A stretch of DNA of 64,000 bases from Planctomycetota bacterium (GTDB lineage: Bacteria; Planctomycetota; PLA2), in assembly GCA_021776785.1 (NCBI GenBank), contig JAJFFF010000054.1:1-64000 (forward strand), in the 5' to 3' direction. Shown one piece after another: positions 1 to 12,800 of this stretch. A program made the position numbers and the translations under genes. Within the stretch, counting starts at the first letter, position 1, and the number at the start of each line of letters is the position of its first letter. Below the pieces are notes generated by a model that worked only from the letters and a program-made list of their open reading frames with translations, was not told the DNA's origin and made no database searches.

Positions 1-2
1 AG

Positions 3-236
3 CATCCCAATAATAAGGCCACCAAGAATAAGGCTACTCGCAAGAAGGCCAAGAATAAGGCCACCAAGAAGAAGGCGACTCGCAAGAAGGCCAAGAAGAA
101 GGCCACGACGAAGAAAGCGACTCGCAAAAAGGCCAAGAAAAAGGCCACCAAGAAGAAGGCCACGCGCAAGAAGGCTAAGAAAAAGTCCACGCGTAAGAAG
201 GCCACTCGCAAGAAGACTGCTCGCAAGAAGAAATAG
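3..236 (+). CDS. Lysine-rich histone H1-like protein, C-terminal end only
   Basis: The window opens inside this gene; 77 codons are visible before the TAG stop and no start is seen. The product is almost entirely Lys, Ala, Thr and Arg in short repeats of the type KKAT-RKKA, with AAG/AAA-rich, strongly repetitive DNA. This composition is typical of bacterial histone H1-like or AlgP-like tails that bind DNA non-specifically and compact the nucleoid. A few Asn codons (AAT) interrupt the first repeats. A GC-rich hairpin follows at 273-303. The fold and any N-terminal domain lie outside the window, so only the tail character is supported. Confidence 0.7.
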   Translation, partial: HPNNKATKNKATRKKAKNKATKKKATRKKAKKKATTKKATRKKAKKKATKKKATRKKAKKKSTRKKATRKKTARKKK

Positions 237-272
237 CGTAAACGCGCTTAAGTCTTTATAAGGCAGTATGTT

Positions 273-303
273 CGGGCGGCGAAGCTGAAAAGCGCGCCGC
301 CCG
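273..303 (+). terminator. Hairpin after the histone-like gene
   Basis: CGGGCGGCG at 273-281 pairs perfectly with CGCCGCCCG at 295-303 and is followed by TTCTT. It lies between the plus-strand histone-like gene and the converging minus-strand regulator, so it probably ends the former. The T tract is short. Confidence 0.55.
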
Positions 304-436
304 TTCTTCGTGTGTGGACGGAGAGGCGCCAGAGCAGCCTGTCGGGGCGACGGGTTCGGGAGTTGGGGCGCGGCGACAGCAGAAACTCCGTCGGGATTTC
401 GCCGCGCCGTCGTCGCGCGTGCGACAGCAGTTCGAG

Positions 437-1822
<1,386 letters not shown>

Positions 1823-1827
1823 TCGAT

Positions 1828-3303
1828 CTATTCGTCGTCGGCGCGCAAGCGCGGTAGCAAAACGGTCGCCTCAGCGCCGCGCGGTTTCACCGAACGTAGG
1901 GCGACTTGCCCATCGTGAACAATCACAATCTCACGGCTCAGGTACAAACCTAGGCCCGTGCCGCGCTCCTTGGTGGAGAAAAACGGCTGGAATAGCTGCG
2001 GGATGGCTTCATCCGCGACCCCTTTGCCATTGTCGCGCACCCAGACTTTAATTTTGCGAACGAGACGTCGCGAGCCGATGACGACGCGACCGCCCATCGG
2101 CGCGGAATCGACGGCGTTTTGCACCAGGTTCACGAGGACACGTCGAATCATGTTGCGATCGGCCCGCACCGCAGCTTCCCCGCGACAAAGCCGCAAGTCG
2201 ATGGTGACGTTGCGCCGCGCCGCGATTTCTTCGCCCTCTTCGGCGAACTCGCTCACGATTTCGTTTAGGTCCAAGCGCTCGAAGTTCGCGTTCGCGAGCT
2301 TGCTCAGCGAAAGATAGTTCTTAATGATCTCGTTGAGGCGCTCGATTTCTTCGCGCATCACGCCCAAGATCTCGGCGGTCGAAGTGTTGATGGCGCCGCT
2401 GTCACGCAGTTCGTCTTCCAAGATGTCGGCGTTGAGGAACAGCGAGTTGAGCGGGTTGCGAATCTCGTGCGCGACCGAGCCGGCGATCTTGGCCATGGCG
2501 CCAAGCTTTTCGGTTTCGAGCAGGCGCGAACGAATGTGGCGAATCTCGGTGAGGTCGCGAATCACAACGAGAACGCGCGGATCGGCGCCATCGACGCGCG
2601 CTGCGGCCATGCGCACCGGGAACGTGCGACCGTTCACCGCGCGGAGGTCCACCTCGCGCGAGCGCAACGACCCTTCCGTGATGATCGCTTTCCAGATCTT
2701 TTGACCTTCCGTCTTGCCGCCAAACAGATCGAGGAACGGCGTGTCTTTGAGCTCGCGCAGACGCAGGCCCAAAGCTTCTCGCGCGGGGCGATTGGCGTGT
2801 ACGAGCGTTCCGCAGGGGCGCGCCGTCAAGACGCCGTCCGTCAGGAGCGACAGCAAACGTCGATGGAGCGTCGCGATCTCGCGTCGGCGGTCGAGGTCTT
2901 CGGGTTGACTGGGATCTTCGCGATCCGCCAGTGCGCGCAGCGCGGCGTCGGCGGAACGTTCGCGTTCGGTTCGTTCGTTCGGGCGTCCTTTGCGACGACG
3001 CACCGCGAGGCGCGCGCGCAGCACAAGGTCGAGCAGTTCACGCGTGGGGAGGTCGGAACCGAGAACGGCAGCGCGTGCGCCGTCGGGATCGCCGTTGTAG
3101 AGCGCCGGCACCAGCGTCGAAAACAGTTCGCTTGCGCGATCAAACGGCGCGCCGACGTCGCCGCGCATGTCGAGATCGGCGAGGCAGCGGGCCACCGCTT
3201 GTCGAACGCGGACGTCGACGACGCCGCGCGCGCCCTCCGGCGCAGTCTTGGTCACCGCGGGCGTCTTCGTCACACTGGACGCCTTGGCCACAGGCTTCGT
3301 CAC
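1828..3303 (-). CDS. Cytosolic PAS-containing sensor histidine kinase
   Basis: 491 residues from a GTG start. No membrane segment is visible, so it is probably soluble. A PAS-like region (about 150-260) precedes a HisKA dimerisation domain with the phospho-accepting H in GSVAHEIRNPLNS and a HATPase_c domain with N box (NLVQNAVDSAP), G1 (DNGKGV) and G2 (GTGLGLYLSREI). The first 30 residues are low-complexity Thr/Lys/Pro/Val. The GTG has no good ribosome site, whereas a perfect AAGGAG (3341-3346, minus) lies 7 bases before an in-frame ATC at 3333, so an AUC start adding 10 residues is possible. It is cotranscribed with the NtrC-type regulator. Confidence 0.88.
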   Translation of the reverse strand: MTKPVAKASSVTKTPAVTKTAPEGARGVVDVRVRQAVARCLADLDMRGDVGAPFDRASELFSTLVPALYNGDPDGARAAVLGSDLPTRELLDLVLRARLAVRRRKGRPNERTERERSADAALRALADREDPSQPEDLDRRREIATLHRRLLSLLTDGVLTARPCGTLVHANRPAREALGLRLRELKDTPFLDLFGGKTEGQKIWKAIITEGSLRSREVDLRAVNGRTFPVRMAAARVDGADPRVLVVIRDLTEIRHIRSRLLETEKLGAMAKIAGSVAHEIRNPLNSLFLNADILEDELRDSGAINTSTAEILGVMREEIERLNEIIKNYLSLSKLANANFERLDLNEIVSEFAEEGEEIAARRNVTIDLRLCRGEAAVRADRNMIRRVLVNLVQNAVDSAPMGGRVVIGSRRLVRKIKVWVRDNGKGVADEAIPQLFQPFFSTKERGTGLGLYLSREIVIVHDGQVALRSVKPRGAEATVLLPRLRADDE

Positions 3304-3340
3304 CGTGGGCTTCGTCGCCGTCGGCTTGATGATCGCCTAG

Positions 3341-3346
3341 CTCCTT
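3341..3346 (-). promoter_or_regulatory. Shine-Dalgarno preceding an ATC codon
   Basis: On the minus strand AAGGAG is followed by 7 bases (CTAGGCG) and then ATC ATC AAG, in frame with the histidine kinase. An in-frame TAG lies just upstream of the ATC, inside those 7 bases. The nearest conventional start is the GTG 30 bases further in. This site therefore argues for translation starting at ATC 3333 or 3330. Confidence 0.45.
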
Positions 3347-3497
3347 CTCTCCGTGCACAGCACGATGCTCATCCGAAAAAGGTAGCCCGTTGGCGTGACA
3401 TTTGACAGCACTTAGCGAATCGCTTGTGCATGCGACGGCGCGCGCATGAGCGTACGCCGATCGGTTTGTCAGGTGCCAAAACGGCACGGGCGCAAGG

Positions 3498-3503
3498 TAC
3501 ATT
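3498..3503 (+). promoter_or_regulatory. -10 box TACATT, leaderless start of the 3510 gene
   Basis: TACATT ends 6 bases before the GTG start at 3510, so transcription would begin at about the start codon. No Shine-Dalgarno is present. The same arrangement recurs at many genes in the window. Confidence 0.5.
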
Positions 3504-3509
3504 GGTGGC

Positions 3510-3911
3510 GTGCGATGGATCAGTTTGCTCGCGCTTGTCGCGCTGTCGGGATGCGTCGAACGTCGGTTGTGGATTCGAACCGAGCCCGCGGGCGCGATCG
3601 TTTCGATCAACGGCGAAGTCGTGGGCGCCTCTCCGGTGTCTTGGCGGTTTTACCAATACGGTGTTGTGCTTATGGAGGCCGAAAAAGAGGGCTATGCGCC
3701 GATGGAGCGCAAAGTGCGCCTCGTCAAACCGTGGTTTCAACAACCGGTCGCTGACTTCTTCGCCGACATCGTGATCCCGTATCGCGTCCACGATGACCAC
3801 GAGCTCAACGTCGTCTTGCAGCGCGATCCGCCGCGCGACGAAGCGGCGCTCGATGCGGAAGTGGCGGCGTTAGCCCGAGCGGCGAAACGTGCGCGGGAGG
3901 CCGAGCGTTGA
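3510..3911 (+). CDS. PEGA-domain lipoprotein
   Basis: 133 residues from a GTG start. The N-terminus is a lipoprotein signal (hydrophobic LLALVALSGC, lipobox LSGC, lipidated Cys at residue 15). The mature part begins with a PEGA repeat: an Arg-Thr-Glu-Pro-Ala-Gly turn followed by ING and a GASPV turn, as in small surface proteins that contact the envelope. The C-terminal 25 residues are an Ala/Glu/Arg-rich helix. Its TGA stop overlaps the TTG start of murD (TTGA), so the two are translationally coupled. A specific function is not known. Confidence 0.8.
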   Translation: MRWISLLALVALSGCVERRLWIRTEPAGAIVSINGEVVGASPVSWRFYQYGVVLMEAEKEGYAPMERKVRLVKPWFQQPVADFFADIVIPYRVHDDHELNVVLQRDPPRDEAALDAEVAALARAAKRAREAER

Positions 3912-5173
3912 GTCAGCGTGTCCTGGTGATGGGCTTGGGCCGTTTCGGCGGCGGGCTGGCGGCTGCGGCTTATTTCGCGGGTCGCGGAGACGACGTACTC
4001 GTTACGGATCTGCGTTCCGAAGACGTACTTGCGGAGTCTGTTGCGGCCGCCCGGGCGCTCGGCGTGGCTCTCGTGCTCGGTAAGCATGATCCCGCGGACT
4101 TCGATCGCGCCGACGTGGTCGTCGTCAATCCGGCGATCCCGTTTGCGAATCCGTTGGTGGCGCGTGCGCGCAGCGCGGGCGCGACGATCGTCACCGAGAT
4201 CGGACTTACGCTGCGCCGCCTCCGCGGCCCCGTCGTGGCGGTAACCGGGACCAACGGGAAATCAACGACGGTTTCGTTGATCGCGGCGATGCTCGAGAAT
4301 TCCGGCATCGATGTGATCTTGGGCGGCAACATCGGCCGTTCGCTCCTCAACGAAACCACCACGCCCGAGACCGTCGCCGTGCTTGAGCTTTCGTCGTTTC
4401 AGTTGGCGTGGCTCGAGCACAACGACTGGGCGCCCGCCGCCGCGGTCGTGACCAACGTGTCCGGCGACCATTTCGACCGCCACCCCGATTTCGACCACTA
4501 CGCAGCGTCCAAGCGGCGTCTCGTGGAGGCCGTGCCCGCGACCGGGTGCGTCATCCTCGACGCCAACGATGCGGTGTGTCGTGCGTTCGCCAGCGCCTCC
4601 CGCGCGCCGGTTGTTTGGTTCGGCGGAGATCACCCGGCACCGATCGCGTTGCGGGGGCTCCGGCTCGCGGGACAACATAATCGCCACAACGCGGCGGCGG
4701 CCGCGCACGCCGCGCTGGCGGTCGGCGCCACCATCGCGGGTTGCGAGCGCGCGTTGCCCACCGTCGAGCCGTTGCCGCATCGGCTGCGCACGATTCGCGA
4801 CGACAACGGCGTTGCGTATGTCGATGACTCGGTCTCGACAACGCCGGTGGCCACCGCGGCGGCCGTTGACGCATGCGGGGCGCGCGTGATCTTGTTGACC
4901 GGAGGCCGCGACAAAGGTCTTTCTTGGGGGCCGCTCGTGGCGGCGGCGCAGCGCGCCAAGGCCGTGGTGGTATACGGCGAAACCGGCCGGCAACTTTGCG
5001 AGCAGGTTCCCGCGGCGCACTTCGCCTCCGATTTCGACGGCGCCGTCTTAACGGCGCGCCGGCTGGCTCAGCCCGGGGATACGGTACTTTTAAGTCCTGG
5101 TTTCGCCTCGTATGACGAGTTCCCGGGATTCGACGCCCGCGGTCAGCGTTTTTCTGAGCTCGTCTTGGATTAA
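3908..5173 (+). CDS. murD: UDP-N-acetylmuramoyl-L-alanine--D-glutamate ligase
   Basis: 421 residues from a TTG start overlapping the preceding stop. MurD adds D-glutamate to UDP-MurNAc-L-Ala in cytoplasmic peptidoglycan synthesis. The N-terminal Rossmann region begins VLVMGLGRFGGGLA. The central ATP-binding motif is VTGTNGKST, followed by GGNIG and LELSSFQL. The C-terminal ligase domain shows HRLR, the DDSVSTTP motif and GGRDKG. The length is a little under the usual 440-450. It stands apart from any mur/dcw cluster here and follows only the PEGA lipoprotein. Its presence shows the organism makes peptidoglycan. Confidence 0.93.
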   Translation: MSQRVLVMGLGRFGGGLAAAAYFAGRGDDVLVTDLRSEDVLAESVAAARALGVALVLGKHDPADFDRADVVVVNPAIPFANPLVARARSAGATIVTEIGLTLRRLRGPVVAVTGTNGKSTTVSLIAAMLENSGIDVILGGNIGRSLLNETTTPETVAVLELSSFQLAWLEHNDWAPAAAVVTNVSGDHFDRHPDFDHYAASKRRLVEAVPATGCVILDANDAVCRAFASASRAPVVWFGGDHPAPIALRGLRLAGQHNRHNAAAAAHAALAVGATIAGCERALPTVEPLPHRLRTIRDDNGVAYVDDSVSTTPVATAAAVDACGARVILLTGGRDKGLSWGPLVAAAQRAKAVVVYGETGRQLCEQVPAAHFASDFDGAVLTARRLAQPGDTVLLSPGFASYDEFPGFDARGQRFSELVLD

Positions 5174-5262
5174 GATCGCGATTCACGGCCGGTAAGCAGC
5201 GCATCGTCTCCAGAATCTGCCGTCTTTTTTCGGCTGTGGTTGGCCGTTGCGCAGAACCGGTC

Positions 5263-5268
5263 GATACT
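5263..5268 (+). promoter_or_regulatory. -10 box GATACT before mcsA
   Basis: CGATACTTAGAGA spans 5262-5274; the GATACT hexamer ends 9 bases before the mcsA ATG, so the mRNA would be leaderless or nearly so. A closely similar string, CGATACACTTAGAGA, lies upstream of clpC at 7192-7206, suggesting a shared promoter type for the proteolysis genes. Confidence 0.5.
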
Positions 5269-5277
5269 TAGAGATAG

Positions 5278-5877
5278 ATGGCCAAAATTTGCCAGTATTG
5301 CAGTAAGCGCGAAGCCAAGATTCACTTCACCGAGATCAAGGACGGCAAGAAGACGGAGATGCATATCTGCGAACCTTGCGCCCACGAGAAGGACATGGCG
5401 CTCGCGTTTCCATCGATCCTCTCGACTCTCGTTCCCGGAGCAGGGCCCGTTCCCAAGCGTCCGGGTAGTGAAGCGGTACCGGCGACCTGCCCGTCTTGCC
5501 AACTGGCGTACAACGAATTCAAGTCCAAGGGGCGCCTCGGTTGCCCGACTTGTTACGACGTATTCGCGCCGGTGCTCGTCCCGCTCCTTGAAAAAGTGCA
5601 TGGGGCGGCCGCGCACGCCGGAAAGACGCCCGCGCGCGCGGCCGGCGCCAAGACCCGGCAAGAAGTTCTCGACCTAGAAGCCGAGCTTGAGCGCGCGATC
5701 GAAGCCGAGGACTACGAACGTGCCGCCGAACTGCGCGATAGCATCCGCTCGCAGTCCGGCGCTGTAGCCGATCCTCCGGCCGAAGAGCCGGTCGTCCGAG
5801 AGCCTGCCGCCGGCGAGCCGAACGACGACGCGCCGCATGGCGATGAACCCGATGCCGGAGAGGATGCGGCGTCATGA
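5278..5877 (+). CDS. mcsA: McsA-like zinc-finger activator of the McsB arginine kinase
   Basis: 199 residues. Two zinc-binding pairs are visible: CQYC with CEPC in the first 40 residues, and CPSC with CPTC at about 75-100. A UvrB/UvrC motif follows (LERAIEAEDYERAAELRDSI, about 125-150). The last 45 residues are Ala/Pro/Glu/Asp-rich and look disordered. In Firmicutes McsA activates the McsB kinase and links it to ClpC. The stop overlaps the mcsB start (ATGA), as expected for an interacting pair. Confidence 0.88.
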   Translation: MAKICQYCSKREAKIHFTEIKDGKKTEMHICEPCAHEKDMALAFPSILSTLVPGAGPVPKRPGSEAVPATCPSCQLAYNEFKSKGRLGCPTCYDVFAPVLVPLLEKVHGAAAHAGKTPARAAGAKTRQEVLDLEAELERAIEAEDYERAAELRDSIRSQSGAVADPPAEEPVVREPAAGEPNDDAPHGDEPDAGEDAAS

Positions 5878-6929
5878 ACTTGGATGAACTGATCGGGCAA
5901 AGTGGCGAGTGGCTGCGGGGCGCGGGCCCCGAGAGCGACATCGTCATTTCCAGCCGCGTGCGCCTCGCCCGGAATCTGGCGGCGTATCCGTTTTTGACAT
6001 GTGCGTCCGATGAGCAGCGCGCCGCCGTCCACGATGCGATTCGTGGTGGCCTTGACAAGGTCGGTTTGGGGCGCAACGGCCATGTGTACATCGATCTCGC
6101 GGAAGAGTCCGACGAGATGACGAGCCGCTTTCTCTTGGAGCGGCACCTCATTTCGCGTGAACTCGCGAGCGGCACGGGCGGTCGCGGCGTGTTGTTTAAC
6201 CGCAGCGAGATGCTCGCGGTCATGGTCAACGAGGAGGATCACCTCCGCATTCAGGCCATCCGCGCAGGATTTCAGGTCCACGAGGCGTACCAAGACATCC
6301 AGTGGATCGACGACAAGCTCGATCGCGACCTCGAGTTCGCCTATTCCGACCAGTTTGGCTACCTCACAGCGTGCCCGACCAATGTCGGCACCGGTATGCG
6401 CGCGTCCGTGATGCTGCATCTGCCGGCGCTCGTCTTCACAAAACAGATCGAGAAGGTGTTCGCGTCGGTCACCAAGATCAATCTCGCCGTGCGCGGGTTC
6501 TACGGCGAAGGCACGCAGGCGTCCGGCGACTTCTATCAGATCAGCAATCAGGTGACGCTCGGTATCTCCGAGGACCGCATTCTCGATCTGTTGTGCCGCG
6601 TCGTTCCCAAAATCGTCACGTATGAGCGCGAAGTCCGCGAGCACCTCCTGGGCAAAGAGCGTCTGCGTTTAGAGGACAAGATCTGGCGTGCGTTCGGTTT
6701 GCTGCAAGCGGCCCGCTCCATCTCATCCGAAGAAACGATGGACCTGCTATCCGCGGTGCGCCTCGGCGTCAATCTCGGGCTCTTGGGCAACGTGGACATC
6801 TCGACCGTCAACGAACTGTTCATCCTGACGCAGCCGGCGCACCTCCAACGTTTGGAGCGGCGCGACCTCACGGCACACGAACGCGATGTGACGCGCGCGG
6901 ACTTCATCCGCAAGCATTTGGGCCTCTAA
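5874..6929 (+). CDS. mcsB: Protein arginine kinase
   Basis: 351 residues, normal length. The phosphagen-kinase catalytic core starts with DIVISSRVRLARNLAAYPF. The C-terminus holds RDVTRA, matching the RDxxRA phospho-arginine-binding motif known from Bacillus McsB. McsB phosphorylates arginines on damaged proteins, marking them for ClpCP. The start codon overlaps the mcsA stop. clpC follows after a 374-base gap with its own promoter-like sequence. Unlike the Bacillus operon there is no ctsR repressor gene beside it. Confidence 0.93.
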   Translation: MNLDELIGQSGEWLRGAGPESDIVISSRVRLARNLAAYPFLTCASDEQRAAVHDAIRGGLDKVGLGRNGHVYIDLAEESDEMTSRFLLERHLISRELASGTGGRGVLFNRSEMLAVMVNEEDHLRIQAIRAGFQVHEAYQDIQWIDDKLDRDLEFAYSDQFGYLTACPTNVGTGMRASVMLHLPALVFTKQIEKVFASVTKINLAVRGFYGEGTQASGDFYQISNQVTLGISEDRILDLLCRVVPKIVTYEREVREHLLGKERLRLEDKIWRAFGLLQAARSISSEETMDLLSAVRLGVNLGLLGNVDISTVNELFILTQPAHLQRLERRDLTAHERDVTRADFIRKHLGL

Positions 6930-7303
6930 GCCAAAAAATCGAAGCCTGCGGTCCGCTTTGTCGGATCCGTTGGGGGGGGCAAATCCAACGATTTCGTGAC
7001 ATGCTGGCGCGCTCTCCAGCTCGCCGGATGTTTCGAAAATGTGCGGAAGTGCCCATCTAAGACGACACTCTGCCGGTTTGGCAGCAAAACGAAACATCCC
7101 GAACCGAAATGGGACGCGCCAAACTAGTTCGATCCGGGGCGGAGAAACGGCTGCAGATGGCATATCTGCGGGGCTTCATCGCCAAATCGTCCGATACACT
7201 TAGAGAGAAGGGAATCCGGCGGGCGCTTCGGTATGGAGTGTGCGAAGGGTTCCTTTCGGGCCCTGGTAGACCTTAGTGGACCACCTCGGCCCGGGAGACA
7301 GCT
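6930..7303 (+). other. 374-base gap between mcsB and clpC; clpC promoter and leader
   Basis: No convincing gene is present. It contains an inverted repeat GCAGAT-ggcat-ATCTGC (7153-7169), a -10-like TACACT (7195-7200) and then about 97 bases of leader up to the clpC ATG, with a weak GGGAGA ribosome site. CtsR heptads and CIRCE are absent. The inverted repeat lies just upstream of the -10 and could be an operator. Confidence 0.5.
7195..7200 (+). promoter_or_regulatory. -10 box TACACT for clpC
   Basis: TACACT sits in CGATACACTTAGAGA, nearly the same as the element directly before mcsA (CGATACTTAGAGA). A start near 7207 leaves a leader of roughly 97 bases, unlike the leaderless genes nearby. 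Confidence 0.4.
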
Positions 7304-9793
<2,490 letters not shown>

Positions 9794-9813
9794 GCGATCC
9801 ACTCAATCCAACG

Positions 9814-9839
9814 AGGCGACCTCCTGCGGGAGGTCGCCT
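9814..9839 (+). terminator. Rho-independent terminator of clpC
   Basis: AGGCGACCTCC (9814-9824) and GGAGGTCGCCT (9829-9839) form a perfect 11-bp stem with a 4-base loop, followed by a run of T to 9845. Confidence 0.9.
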
Positions 9840-9856
9840 TTTTTTGTGAGCGATGT

Positions 9857-12800
9857 TCACTCCGGCGGCGGAAACTCGATGACGAGAAGTTTGTCGGGCA
9901 TGGCTTTGGACTCGGCGAAACCGGTCACGCCAGGCTTTTGGATGACAACGCGGAGCGGGAACTTGCGGTCCGCCCGCACGCGGAACTCAAACTTGCCGTC
10001 TTTGTCGCATATCGTTCCGCGGAGAAATTGGGCGTCTTCGTACAACGACGCGAACAAGGCCCCGATCGGTTCTCGTTTCGCATTGACGACTTGGCCGCCC
10101 ACGATCGCGGCCCGCACGATGCGCAGCGTCACTTCCTGTCCGTTGGGGAGCACGGGCCACGCTTGAGCGCGCAGCCAACGGTCCGCGCCGGGATGACGCG
10201 AGGGAAGGCCCTTGCCGTAGACGACCACGTCGGCGTTCGGCAATGCCGTGAGGTTCGCGCGACCGCGCTTGTCGGTCAGGACGTTCGCGCCCGGTACGAG
10301 TTTGCCGAGATGTTGCACAAACACCTGGGCGCCGGACACGGGTTGACCGTCCGGGTCGAGGACGACCGCCTTGAGCGTGCGTTCGTTGCGAATCGGACGC
10401 GCCTGCAGGATCAGCCCTTCCGCGCCGTCGGGAACGTTGCGCAACGTGCCTCCGAACGGCGTCGGGTCGGACGTGTTCACGCCCTCGATCCGGTTGACGG
10501 TTCCCGTCAAAATGATGTCGACCCGTCCGTTCTGCGGCGTCAGCAAGCTGAAACGACCGTCCGTGTCGGAGAACGCGCTGCTCGGGCCCTGCGAGTACGG
10601 CGTGCCGTTGTGCAGAACACGCATGGCCGCCTGCGCAAGCGGTTTGCCGTTGAGGTCGAGCACGATCCCGCGGACCCTCCCGCACGGCTCGACGACGAGG
10701 GTGAGGTCGGTTTCGCCAAGCGCCACGTCACGCGGCGGGGGGATGACGTAGCGCGTCTGCATGTCGAACAGACGGACGCGGTGCGGCTCCTGATCGACGA
10801 CGAATTCAACGACACCGCGCACATCCGTGGGTGTGGAAATGCTCCATTGATCCTTGAGCTCAAGACTCACGCTGATGCCGAACACCGGTTCGCGATGGGT
10901 GTCCACGACGGTGACGCGAATCGTTCGACTGCCGACACGCACGAGCCGGATCGAGTTTTCGTCGTTTTGCAGTTCCACGTCGCGGACCGCGTCTTTGGAG
11001 CCCAATGAGTACGCCGTCACGACGTATTTCCCGGGCGCGAGGTCGGGGAATCGGAACCGCCCGGCATGGTCCGTGCGGCATCCCAGCATGTAGGTTCCGC
11101 GATCCAAGGGAGGCGCATCGGGCCGCATCCGGGCGCGGTCGGTGTTGTGGCCGGTCAGCGCGACGTAGGCGTCCGCAATGGGCGCGCCCACTTCAGTTTC
11201 GAAACGACCTTCTATACGGAGCGGGCGCGGCAAAACCAGATCGCCCAGGTCGCGCCGTTCGCCCGCGGGCGCCGCGTCGAAGTCTAAGACGGTACGTCCG
11301 TGACCGGGCGCGGTGATCGTAAGCGTGTGCCCTAACCCGGCCGCCAGGCTTTGAAACGTGAACGCGCCGGTCGCGTCCGTCGTCGTGTCCTCAAGCGCTT
11401 TGATCTCGGAGCCGCCGCGGCCTTGCACCACGAGGAGGGCGCCCGCGACAGGTTGATGCGCCGCGTCGAGAATGCGACCTCGAGCGCGGGAGGCACGCGC
11501 CAGCGTGAGCTCCAGCACTTGGCGCAGGCCGACGATCGCGTTCGCGCGGCTGTAGCCTTGCGCGCTCGCGTGGATCTTCCAGCCGCCCGACCAGTGCGGG
11601 AGCGCGAACTCGCCGCGCGCGTTCGTTAGGACGTGATGCCGCATCGTCCAACTGGCGCCCACGCGCGCGCCGGCAATGGGCGCGCCTGTTGGATCGCGAA
11701 CCACACCGGTGATGGTCCGTCCGCGTCTGAGTCGCACCGTGTACTCTGCCGTACCTTCTTGGGGAAACGCGATGTTTTGTACGGGGTAGTTGTCCGCGTT
11801 GCGTAGACCCGCGTCCAGCGACCCCCAGGCGCCCGGCGGTAGGCCCGCGAACAAAACCCAACCCATGCCGTCGGTGGTTCCTCGCCGCTCGATGAAGTTG
11901 CGCTCGCTCGCGTACCGATCGATGCGGGAGAGACGCACGGAGCACCCCGCGATCGCCCGACCTTTGAGGTCGATGAGGCGGATTCGTGTGGAAACGGCAC
12001 CTCCGAGCACGATCGCGACTTTTTGGCCCGCGAGTACGTCGCAAACGGTTCGCGATCGGTGTCCCGCCGCCGACGCCGTGAGATGAACTTGCTGGCCGCG
12101 CCGCAACCGAATCCGGAAGCGTCCCTTTGGATCCGCGACCGCTTCCGGTCCGCTTTTCGATTCCGGGAAGCGGTGGCCGAACCAGATGCCCGCGAGCTGC
12201 CATGGGTGCCAACTTGTTTTGACGATGGCACCGGGAACGGCGTGTCCCGCCGCATTCGTGACGACGCCGTGTACGTCAAGGTCGAGGTCGATGGCGGCGA
12301 GCGGCGCCTCGCCTCCTAGTCGTTGCTCGGAGTTGTCATGCGCGTCCACGCGGTCGGCTGCTCGCCCGGCGCGTTCGGATTTCGTCGGCGTCGCACTGTC
12401 GCGCGTCACCCACCAGGTAAGCGCGAGGACAAGAGCGACAGCGATCACGGTGATTTTCTTAGCGCTCATGGCGAATGCTCCGATCCACATTGTCTTAGCG
12501 GTTCCAGGTAGTGCAGCCAAAGGCAGCAAGAGCGGCGCCCACGCGCCGGGACGTGTCGACTCCGCGTCCAAGCGTCCGCGCAATTGAGCGAGCCCGCGAT
12601 GAATGCGAGCCGCCGCCGTACCCGCGGGTACATCCATGCGCCGTGCCACCTCGCGCACGGCCAGTCCTTCGAAGTAACGCAGAAGCAAGGTTTCGCGGTA
12701 CGGCTCATCGAGATCGAGGACGTGCGCCATCAAGCGCTCGTAGAGTTCGGCGCGGGCGACGGCTTCGCTTGTCGAGGTCGTACCTTCCTTGCGTGCCACG

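Noticed and set aside
3560..3585. GATTCGAACC, the reverse of a tRNA T-arm motif.
   Set aside because: It falls within the coding frame of the PEGA lipoprotein and no acceptor stem or anticodon arm can be formed around it.
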